Source: Chionis minor | Lineage: Eukaryota > Chordata > Aves > Charadriiformes > Chionididae | Assembly (NCBI GenBank): GCA_013398295.1 | Contig: VZSF01002154.1 | Span: 62,001-126,000 of the forward strand | DNA length: 64,000 nt | Direction of reading: 5' to 3' | In this document: positions 47,476 through 58,265 of the stretch, piece by piece | Layout of the letters: each line of letters opens with the position of its first letter | Position numbering within the stretch: the first letter of the stretch is position 1 | The notes under the pieces: model-generated | Told to the model about the DNA's origin: nothing | Database searches by the model: none | What the model saw: the letters and a program-made list of their open reading frames with translations, nothing else | Made by a program: the position numbers and the translations under genes

Positions 47476-50400
47476 TTTTCTGGGGTAAAATCAGTGGAGT
47501 TGGGAACGTCCTGTGGAAACATGGAATTGTAACTTGTTGATCTTTGTAAAGCATGAGATATTTTGCTCTTCTTCCCTAGCACTCACAAATACACCAGTAT
47601 TTCTGCTGCAGAAGGTAAAATTCATTTGGAACGGCAGCTAAATCTCTGTGGGAGGTTAAACCGGTCACATTTACCGAAAGGGGGGAACTATGGACCTGGC
47701 CCTACCTCCTGGCTCCGCAGACTGCATTGTGTCCTGCCCCTTTTAGCTAAAATGGATTCACGGTGTGATATTTCTGATTGAACAAAGGCAAGGGAAAGTG
47801 CTGCCCGAGGTCCGGGCTGCGATAAAGTGCTGTTCTGATGTGGATCTCCGTCAGCACGGTGGGAGATGGAAAAAGTGATCCATCTGGAAAATGCAAGCCA
47901 ATGGCCAAGACGGTTTAAAAATTATTTCTTTGATGAAGCATAACGTAGATAGTTCGCATGTTTCTGCCTCAGTCCATGGGGATGACAGGAACAGCGTGCA
48001 GAGATCTGAACCGAGCCCTGAACCTGCAGCTACTCGGGCCATGAGGTACAACTGACCTGGTGCCCCCTCGGGAGGCCTCGTGCTGCCCCCTCCAGTGACT
48101 GCTTAAAACACATTAGTGTTCCCGGCTGGAGATTTTGGGAAAGTCATGACCACCAATATCTGACTTACCGTCTTCTCTGTTGTATTCTAATGGTAAAAAA
48201 AGTCCTCGTAGCAAAGCAATGAGCAAAATATTGTGCAACTAGGGCATCTCATCCTACTTTTATTCAGATTTTTTTTTTTTCTTGGGCTTCAAAGTTGTGA
48301 ATGTTGTGATCAACTGTTTGCAATATTACAATGTCATCTTCATTCTAGTTCTTCAAAAGGCAGATTTCCAAAATACTTTAAATTATCCAGTCATTTTAAC
48401 GCATGTCTCAAGGGATCTTCAAAATAACTTCATGCAGGTGGTGTGAGTTTAAAAAAAAAAAAAGCCTTCCCCTGTGTTTTCAGCTGTGTTCATCACCTTA
48501 GGTCTTGTTCAATATTCATGCCTTCTACCTGGCATACTATTTTTGTCCTTAGTGATAACGTGATTTTCTTCAAGATGAAACATACGGTTTATTTTTCTTG
48601 TCAAATTGCCCTTAAAATATATTGGGGGTTTTTTTCTGGTATGTGTTGCTTCCAGGATCTGAACACTTGTTGTTGCTTAAACTTTCTTTATATTTATGAT
48701 AGTGATCATTACTAGGTAGCAAATAACAGAAAAAAATGGTTTTTTTGTGCAGATGCACAAAGCAGCTTTCAAAACATCTTGTGTATGTTGCTGGATCTTA
48801 CCTAATGTTTCCTCCTAACCCATCATTAATTACTTCAGTCTTACAACATGGTCTTTGGAAATAACTTCGAAACCATTGCTGTGCCTTTTTTTTAATGCCG
48901 CTTCAGAAAATGAACCTAAAAAAAAGTTGATTAAAAATGCGTCCTTGAAACATAGAGTGGGATTGGATGGGGACAAAAAATGTCCTATATTGTTATCAGT
49001 CAAATAGAAAGAAAATAATGAAATCTTAGGAATTAGTGTGTCTCAGTTACTGGTGCTAGAACCCATTTCAGTGAGCCATATCTATATTTTTTTATCCTTT
49101 TTTTTTTTAAGATAAAAAAGAATAGATGCCACTGTTCTGCTGCAGGTGTGCTTTCTGTGAAACGGCACTTTAAGTCTACTTGAGCATCATTATTGGAGAG
49201 ACTCAAACAGTTTAGATCTTAATTGATATTAATAGGAATAACCTTCAATGACGTGAACTTGGCAAGCCAGGAATTGCAGCTGTTCTCAGCAGTAGTGGCA
49301 GTAACAAAGATAATTAATTGTTTTTCCCAGGGAGATATATTTAGATTGTACAATCTAAATATTCCGTTCCCTGAGCCCTAATTCAGGCTTGTATTTGTTC
49401 TGCAAATACAGTAAGTGAAACTAAATCGACTATTTCTTAACTGTCACACCATAATATGAGCTGTTGTACTTATTTTAAAGAAATTAAATATTTATCACAC
49501 GAGCCTTCAAATGATGACTTAAACAGTTAATGCCGTATGTGATTTTGTTGGCATAAAATAATTATTAATCTGATTTTTGGGGTGGGTGGGTGGAAACCTT
49601 TGCAAGGGTTGGTACTTGAGCTGGCCCCAGCAGTAATGTCCAAAATGAATGGAATATGGCAGAACACATGTTCCTGGCAGAGTTTTGGACAAAAAACATT
49701 GGGTGAGCACGGTTTCTTTTGCTACAACCTTGCAGGTAGCATTATAATCCCCTGGGATTATTAAGGAATACGCCAAGGTTCAGTCTTGAAGTGTTGAAGC
49801 ACTGTAAAATGTTAAGACGCGTTGTGCAAGCGGCCTCTGCCAGGCTTTAAATTCTGTACGTTTCACTGGAAATGTTATTCTGAGTGGTGTGGACACTTCA
49901 GGGGTGCTTCCCCCAAAGACAACCCCAAATTGTGATACCATTGACGCGCCCTTTGGGCCCGTGACGTTGGAAGTGGGCTGTGCACTTGGGGAGTATTTAC
50001 TTCTGGTCCTGCTTTCGAAGCTGTAGTAGATACACCCACAAGAGCGTTTATTCATGTGCTTTAAATGTGTGGGTTTTATTAACACTTGTTTTAATAGGGG
50101 TTGTAAAACATGCGCATTTAAATGCTGTTCTATAAAGCGACGTCATTCTGAGCAAGGGTTTCTTTCACCAGTTGTTTATTTCTACAATCCTCAGTCTCTA
50201 CTGTAGGTGTAATTTTGTCTACGCTGATAGCATCCACCCTGAAAACGCAACGTGCACGGGATGCTCTGTTGCTTGCCACAACAGTAATTTCCTATTACAG
50301 GTTTAAAATCTGTGTATCTTAAAAAGCAGATAGCGGCCCCCGGGTGGGAGCTGCTGCCGTCTCTGCTGGGCTGGGGATGGAGGCGGCGGCGGCGCGGGCT

Positions 50401-50514
50401 CTCACGGAGCAACGCAGGTGCCCTCCAGCAGCTCCACCAACACCTCCCTTCAGAGTCAACAATGTGAGGCTTTATTTCCCTCTGAACTAATATGGCACTA
50501 AACCACCAAGCTAA
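47476..50514. other. Unique noncoding DNA
   Basis: An AT-rich, complex portion at about 49140-49500 contains the 26-bp palindrome. A GC-rich patch at 50330-50430 includes (GGC)n at 50382-50393. No coding similarity is recognised. Confidence 0.5.
49337..49362. repeat. Perfect 26-bp palindrome
   Basis: Thirteen bases atatttagattgt (49337-49349) are followed at once by their exact reverse complement (49350-49362), with no spacer. The pairing fails at the next base pair (T36 against T63). It lies in AT-rich unique sequence close to taattaattg. Confidence 0.93.
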
Positions 50515-51154
50515 ACACAGAATCAGAATGTTAAGGGTTGGCAGGGACCTCTGGAGATCAGCTGGTCCAACCCCCTGCCAGAGCAGGTCCACCTACAGCA
50601 GGTGGCACAGGATGGTGTCCAGGCGGGTTGGGAATGTCTCCAGAGTGGGAGACTCCACCACCTCTCTGGGCAGTCCGTTCCAGTGCTCTGCCACCCTCAA
50701 AGTCAAGAAGTTCCTCCTCACATTGAGATGGAACTTCCTATATTCGAGTTTATACCCATTGCCCCTTGTCCTGTCGCTGGGCACCACTGAAAAAAGCCTG
50801 GTCCCCTCCTCCTGGCACCCTCCCTTTAAGTATTTGCAGACATTGATGAGATCCCCCTCAGCCTGCTCTTCTCCAGACTAAAAAGACCCAAATCCCTCAG
50901 CCTTTTCTCATAAGAAAGATGCTCCAGCCCCCTCATCATCTTCGTGGCCCTTCGCTTCACCCTCTCCAGCAGTTCCCTGTCTTTCTTAAACTGGGGAGCC
51001 CAGAACTGGACACAGGACTCGAGTTGTGGTGTCCCCAGGGCAGAGCAGAGGGGGAGGATGACCTCCCTCCACCTCCTGGCCACGCTCCTCTTGATGCACC
51101 CCAGGATGCCATGGGCTTTCTTGGCCACAAGGGCACATTGCTGCCTCGTGGTCA
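50515..51154 (-). mobile_element. CR1 LINE 3' portion, sister of the 28.5-kb copy
   Basis: Minus-strand CR1 with cacagaatcagaatg-type terminal repeats at the left edge, then a 3' UTR of the 'cctgccagagcaggtccacc' type and ORF2 C-terminal sequence to about 51154. This subfamily differs from the young pair: its 3' UTR reads 'gggttggcagggacctctgg' instead of 'gagttggaagggacctt'. It is close to the 28512-29113 copy and also carries the frameshift in the same G/C run (50853-50857). Confidence 0.94.
50593..51154 (-). pseudogene. CR1 ORF2 C-terminal remnant, frameshifted
   Basis: Reads [20 protein letters not shown], then [14 protein letters not shown], shifts frame at the five-C run at 50853-50857 (plus strand), and continues in another frame with [19 protein letters not shown] to a stop at about 50593. 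No catalytic residues are present. Confidence 0.8.
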
Positions 51155-54100
51155 TAAACATTTACCTTTGTGATGTAAATATTTCCTAAGCTGAGCTTCT
51201 ATCAAATCGTGCAGTTATTTGTGCTGCTCGGTGAAGATACAGACTTTGCAGGAACAAAATCTGTCCTTTATGAATGGGATGAAGCTGGTTTTTTCACTTG
51301 CATCTTCAGTGAAGTCTAAATTGTGCATCCTGCCTTGCATACAGCAGAAGTAATAGGTATGATGGAAAAAATGATCGCATGGGATCCGTAGTAGTAGTGA
51401 TTTGAATGTTTGGTCCTGTATCTTCAGCCTGCTGCCCAGAAAAACTACTTTGTTAGTGTACTGAAAGAAGTTACTTGAGTTCATGAACGGAGTTATTTCA
51501 AAACCCCATTTCTCTGGGTCTCCCCGTGTTATTTGGACCATTACATGACTGAAATACCCGTTGCTTAGGCTGCAATTGCACAGTCTAGGTTGGCGTTCAG
51601 TTCTGTGTCTTTTCAACAACAGTGGATTTGAGATGTAAACCTGCTTTTGCTGGTGTCCTAAAGTACAGCGGACTGCTCTTAATGAACCCCCAGCTAGGGG
51701 AAGCGTAGATACAGGGTGCCATAAGTTGAAATACACGTAAGCACTAAACCATATTGTTATCACTGTGATCATAGATCAGGCCAAACCTGCTCTTTCCGGA
51801 GCGTGTGTACGTAAACGTGTTTCTGAGGAATCGTAAGGACTGAGTCTGCTTCAGTGATTTCGCCCAGTCACTGAGATTCCGTAGAGCAGCTGCAAAGAGG
51901 AACTAGTGCAGCACCCAAGGAACAGCCTTCTCGGCAATTCCCTGACTCCAAATCACTCGCGAGTGAAATCGTGGTGCTGCGGAGCTCCAAAGCCACGTCT
52001 GTCTTCTGGGGAGAACTGCCTGGTTGTATGGCTCTGTGTCTCTCTCTTTCCTGCTGCTAGAATATAATTAAAGTTGCTAAAAATACATGCTTCATAAAAT
52101 TGTTTTTTCTATGTAGGCATCTGCTATTATTCTATTCTCAAGGGAGGAGATGGTAGAAGGTTGCGTGCTACTTAACTGTATTAAGTGGTTCGTACTGCAT
52201 AGAAATAAAGAGTGCTCCTTATTTATGGCCAGATCCAAAGTCCTCTGAAGTCTTGAAATTATAAAAAAACCTAAAAAAATAAAATATTCAGAGGAATTTG
52301 CTGGCTTTGTTAGTTTTACAGTAGTATTTTTACCCATCAGATGAGAGAAGACGTCTGAACTGTGAACTTAACTACCGGTTTCAGGCTAGCCTGTGAGAAT
52401 TCACGTTTTTAGTGTTAAGGAAATTAGTAGAACAAATGGGGGCATAATTACTGCTCTTTTACGATACTGACATCATAGCTAATTATGGTTTAATCTACAG
52501 AACATACTGTTTGTTTAATAAGTCCCAGCAGAGGTAGTTCAAGCATATGTTTTCACATCACCTGGAGGTAGCTGGGAACGACTGTGGCAACACTGTCATG
52601 AAGGTGACAGTTTACAAGATTTTGCGTATTTTACGGTATCCGGCATGGCTCACCTTCGGCATGCATGAAATCACTTAGAGGTAAGCAGTAACAAGCATTT
52701 AGAGCCAAAGCAGCTCAATGCAGACAGAGGCTTTGTTCCCCTTTTATGTGTGGTAAACCCAAGGTGTAATTTTCTTCGCGCAGCCCCAGCAGCCAGGAAA
52801 GCTGGTAATAAAATCCTCAGCACCTCCCCGCTGGAGCGAGACCTGCTTATTGCTAACAAAGGTTAAACATCGATCATCCTCTTGACCTGCTGAAATGATG
52901 GTATCCGCAGGTTTTATCCTGAGCTTACTACCCGAGGATGTCTTTTCTTGTTTTTTATTTAAAGCTGGCCAATTTTTTTTCCTGAAAATGAAGCTCTTGG
53001 TTTCCTTTCCTGTCTCCTCAGCCACCACTTGAATTCTAATTATTGCTCCGCACATGCGGTAAGTCTTCACAGTAATTTAAAAGTTTTTTGGACAGAAGAG
53101 AGCGGGGCCAAAGAGAAGCCTGAGTATGTATTTGTGCTGGTTTTCCTCCAGCTGGTTTTGTTGTAAGGTGGGACCTTCCTCTGCAAAAGCTGTGGTATGT
53201 CCTATTTATTCAGGTGCCCACTAACTCCTTACTCAGCACATGGGGCTCACGAGCCCGAGTTCTGTGGCTGCGGTGGAACTTCGGAAAAGTTAGGATTGCC
53301 CTGGTTACCCTTCAGTCCTCAGACACCAGGACAGTTTGAAGAAAGCAGTTATGCTAAAAATTGAACTTACTTCATTCTTGGTTTCCGTAGAGCTAAAAAT
53401 TTCAGCATCGGCGTGGAATCCTGCATGCCATCGCGTCAATTCTGTTCTTGATGCTGTCTTTATTTTTCTAATTGGCTGTTTCCAGCGTCTGGGCTGTCCT
53501 GTGTGACACAAATAGCCTCAGGGACTGCAGGGATCTGAAAAAGCGATATAAGTCTTCCCATAGGAACACTGCCTTTGAATTAAATGTTACCTCCATAAGG
53601 ACGGGGGCTTTTTTTTTTTGTTTGTCAAGTGACTGTTTGGCAACAAACTTTTTTTTAATTCTGTCTACAAAGTTACTTGATAACATTGTATGAAATGTTG
53701 TCTTTATTTCCTCCTATCTATTTTCATACCTGTCTTTCTACAGCATTTTTGAAAAATGCAAGTTAACATTTATGAAGGATAACGGAATTTTGCCTTAATA
53801 AGCCAAAGGAATGATTATCTGAATTTATAGTTCTTTGGTGTTGGCTTGCCTTTGAGTAATTAAAAACTTGATTTATGTATATTACTGATTTTTTTTTTTA
53901 AACGAGATGTTAATGTTTCAAAACGTTTATTAAAACATATTTTTATGATGATTTTTGAAATAACTTTAAATAACGCTGAGTGATAGCACTTGCTTTTCCT
54001 TGCATGATGAACTATGATAATCCTAGAACACAAGCAAAGACCAGAGCTCTTTCCTGCAAGAACACTCTCATCAGGGAAGGATGATTCTTAGCTTGCTTTA

Positions 54101-57100
54101 AAAATAAAAGGTGTTACCGGTCCGTACTTGAGGCCTGATATGGTCTTCTCATCCTTTTATCAACTCAACTCTTCTCCCCAGTGTCAGAACTTTGACTGTT
54201 TCCTTCTTGTTTCGAGGAGCAAACGGGCATACGCGCTCATTAATCCCGCGTGTCGTTACTCAAGCCTCCCATAACTCACCCGGTGCTATTCCCTCTGTCC
54301 TGGGCCGGATAATAAATCCAAGCAGGGGTAGTTTCAAACCTTGTTTGCAGGTAGCTGGGTGACACCGTGCTGCTCTAGGCGAGGCAATATACATATATGC
54401 TGGCTATATTTTTACAAAGCAGAAAGGTACTTGAGATGTGAAGTCCATCCATTATTTTGATGTGATCCTTCTTTGTAACACCGTCGTTTTCGAAAGTATA
54501 CAAGCTGCCCTTGTAAATACCATTTAAAATTTTCCAGCAGTAACTTTTAACTAAATATTACATCTTTCTACCTCTAAAATAATGTTTGCCCACTCAGATA
54601 TTCACATTCAAGGCATACGGACAGCAGCAGCTAAAATCACAGTATATTGTTCTCTAGCTGTGTGAAAATTATTATTCAACGAATACATTTCTAAATGACA
54701 CCTTAAATTATCAGTCTTGGATCACGCTGTCAAGAAAAGTCAGACCTGAACTGCAGAAGATCACAGTTTTAACTACTTTCTCGACTGTTAAATTGAAATT
54801 AAGCCTATATTAGGCAACCCTTTGGTGCGCCATCGCCTTAATTCTTACAATTTAACTTAGAACTGTTGATTGGAGTTATTTAAAATAATGGCTATGACTT
54901 CAGTAGGGCCCAGCATAGGTATGGAGGTATTTGTAGGATTGGAGTAAATTTTAAAATGATTTATATGAAAAATAGACTATGTTTTGTTGTTGTTGCGAGT
55001 TTCTAGTGTTACTACCACATTTGTAGTATTTGTTCTGAGCTTTTTTTTTTGTATGAAAGTTACGTGGTATCCAATTTGAATTGAATACTTAACACTGGTA
55101 ATAAGACTCTTCTTTCAGCTGTTTATGTAGACTGTATTTAGAAAGGAGTTTTAGCTTGGTTTTCTCCCAGTTCTTTCATCCTTCTAATCACTGAGTTTAG
55201 TCTAAGGATAGCTTATAGTCTTTAACCCCAGTTCCCAGTAGATTAATTATTCCAATAGAAAATGAACATGTATTAAACATATGAAGTTGTTTACGGTAGC
55301 AGATTTGGCTGTTGCATTTCACATAAATCTCTTGTTGCACAAAACAAAACTTTCATATTTCAGACTTCTCTGGTCATTAAAATTGAATTATGTAATAGGC
55401 TTCCATCTGCTATCGAAACCTGTTCGTCGTCGTTTCGTGTCACTTTAAGTGGGATCGTTCTGAGATATGTTCAGTGACAGCAGGCTTTGCCGCTCCTGAC
55501 TCGGAGAGTGTGGTAGGACAGGGCTTCCGTCCCGGCTGCGTGTTCGTTGTCTTCTGATCAGGTTTTCTCCAAGAGTTTGGTTCTGGCTTGTCCTGCCTTG
55601 CCATCCTCCCTGTCGTTATGTACGACGTTTGCGTGCTTAAATTGGTGCCAGTCGTGAGTTCTTCCATACGTCTCCCCCAGCCCGTTAGTTAATCGCCGTG
55701 GGATAAAAGCCGGCTTTGCTATCCATCAAGCTGGGCCACTCTCTCCGTGGCACTGACCACGCTTAGCAGAGCGGTTAGCGCTGAACGATTGGCCCTGGGA
55801 CGCCAGGAGAGTGGGTAGAGAAGATGGATAGCCCTGAAGTGTGAGCTGGAAGCGGCCGTTCGGAGCTGGGTAAATACTCTGTCACTGCCCTAATGGCAGC
55901 GGGGCTGCCCGTCACGGCACATGTCCCCTCCAGAGAGCAGCTGAGTAACTGGGACGGATGAGCTGAGCAGGACGGACATTCCAGCGTGGGATTTAAGAAC
56001 TGCAGGGAGAACTGTGTGCTAGGTAGGTCTTGGGGAAAGGAGACGGGGCCCGACATCGGAGGAGCCAGACTGGGTGACCTCCCGCGTGTTCCGAGGTTCT
56101 CTGACGTCGCGGGTGAGTGCCAGCTGCTCTGAAGCACGTGGGTGGGAAGGAAGGGCGAAAGGCCCCGCTGAATCCCAAAGACGTAATAGACTATATGAGC
56201 TCTGGGGATTCCTCTCCAACAGAACATTTAGTTGCTGGAAGACTGTACAATTTCGGGATTAAACTACCTGGTACAATATTGAAAATGTAATTTTTGGCAA
56301 AAGGAACAAAACTTGTCCTTGAGCCCTAAAAGAAGCAAATCAACCACCAATGATAACGGAGCCTCAACATCCTCCTCCAGGGAAATAAAAGAGAAGGCAA
56401 ACAAGATGATTTAGTTCAGCCTAGATACTTTATAGTTCCTTCCATGCTGCTTTGAGGTTTTTCATCCTTTAAGATAACTCTCTGATTATAGTTCCTTTCC
56501 TGGTTTTTTTTTTTTAAGTGTAACTTTGTTTTCCCATTATACAGTCATCTGAATTACCTACATCTTGCCTAGCTGTATCTTGCCTTCATTAAGTTATCTG
56601 CATTTTAGAAGAAAACTTAAAAATTTACTTTTATTCAAAGGGGTGATAAACAGAGCAAATTTTCTTTTTTTTCATTCCCACAGTGTTCCTGGTATCTTTA
56701 AATATTGCAACAGTTCAGTGTGTGCTTTTCCTTCCTTGCTTGGGCAGATGTCATTCTATTAGGGTTTTAAAATTTCAAAGGAAATGGCTTTGTTATGTTT
56801 TACATGGCAATAAAACTACCAAATTAAAACAATGACATCATTGATTACCCTTTGATATACAAAATTTATCTAAATTAATTATCTTTCAGTATTTGCTAAA
56901 AAAAGTTAGTATGTGAAAATTCACTATGATAGAACATCTGCTCAACAGAGGACTTATCAAAGATATTGTAAGAAGCTATGTAATGAATGTTTTCCGCTTT
57001 TAAAAGAGGATATTGTGTATGGCATTTATTGGAATAATATTTCTCAAGTCGGGATTTCCATCCTGCTTTAAGAAAAAGAAGCAATTTTGCCCTGAAAACA

Positions 57101-57519
57101 TTACAATTAAATTTGGAAGCTTTACAACAAGCAAAGTTAAAAGTGTAACTTGGAAGTACCGAAGTTAAAACAGCTAACACAGAGAGCAGATGAAAAAGGT
57201 TCATTTGAAGTCCTGCTTAGAGGCACAGTAAGTGGCGCGCTGCGTCGAATTGGGTTTGAAATCGGCTCAGGGTGACTTGTTGTGAGTCCCAATCCTTCTG
57301 CTCATTTTCTCTGCTTTTCGGGAGTTTGTCTTTCAGACCTTTTTGCGTTTTGATCCTGGGAGTAGCTGAAAGCCTTAAGTCTTTTCTCCATTGAGCTTCC
57401 TGAAGAAGCAGCAAGCGTGTGTGTACAAAACATGTAATACGCAAGTTTTCTCTCCTAGAATTTCTTTTGCATGTGAAAGCTTGTGTTGCTTAGCGAGGTG
57501 TTTGCCTGGACTGGGACGC
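51155..57519. other. Long unique block
   Basis: It contains the longest non-transposon open frame of the window (minus, 51215-51772, 185 codons), which I do not recognise. A CpG-richer stretch at 55430-56180 has a TATA-like ggataaaagccgg at 55701-55713 and a donor-like CGG|GTGAGT at 56113. Homopolymer runs occur at 53611-53620 and 53889-53899. The rest is AT-rich and featureless to the eye. Confidence 0.45.
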
Positions 57520-58265
57520 TGTTGTGGGTTGGGCCAGGCGGGCCACTGGAACGAAGGACAGATGCTCTCCTTTCCTTCTCTCCCCTTCAGAGGAGGGAGA
57601 GCAACTCCCTTCAGGGAGAGGAGGAGGAGAGAGAAGAGAGACTTATGAGTTTAAAAAAAAGAAGCTAAACTAATGAAAATATTAATAGAATAATAAAAAG
57701 AAAATAATGAAATAGATACAAAACTGTATCGTGCTCCCAGGATAACGATCACATCACAGGCAGGCACCGGGAAATTCCCAGTGTGGACTCACTGATGGAT
57801 GGGAAGTGGATTCAGGAATGCAGGGGTCAGGATCAAAGGCAGCCAAGAAGAGTCCTTCTCGGACACCGGCCGTTGAAGAAAGAGGCTGACCCTTTGGTCC
57901 CTCAGCTTTATACTGAGGCTGAGGCAGATGGGATGGAATACCCTGTTGGTCAGTTTTGGGTCACCTGTCCTGTCCGCTCCTCCCCACAGGTGGGACCCCT
58001 CTGGGCTTTTCTGCTTCCCACCCTCCAGCGGGGCAAATAACAAAGTTGGCTGCCCTTGGTGGTTATAGCAATAAGGATAAGCAAGAGCCTCTCTGCATCC
58101 CGTGCCTGGGCATAAATTGTAGGTAATCAGGTCTTATCACTCTGGGAGTGGACTACAGTCCTAAAAATACACCAATAATTTCAGAGACTTCAGTTAGTTA
58201 GAAGAGGCTTAGCTGCAAAGTGAAATTACTGAAAATTTGTTTCTGTTTTACTTCAAACCAGCACA
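57520..58265 (-). mobile_element. ERVL-like LTR, minus orientation, about 746 bp
   Basis: Reverse-complement relative of the LTR at 18579-19366. It begins tgttgtgggttgggccaggc (complement of the conserved LTR end) and ends acttcaaaccagcaca (complement of the TGT..TGGTTTG start). In between it shares the 'gtttctttcttca' and 'caaaactgtatcgtgctccc' segments and the 'gggtcacctgtcctgtc' block. It is more diverged than the first LTR, and the flanking 5-mers (gacgc and aaagc) match at only three positions, so the duplication has decayed. No viral coding sequence adjoins it, so it is solo. Confidence 0.85.

Noticed and set aside
18579..58265. A single large provirus bounded by the two LTRs
   Set aside because: The LTRs are in opposite orientation, differ in divergence, and the DNA between them has no retroviral genes but does have independent CR1 insertions.
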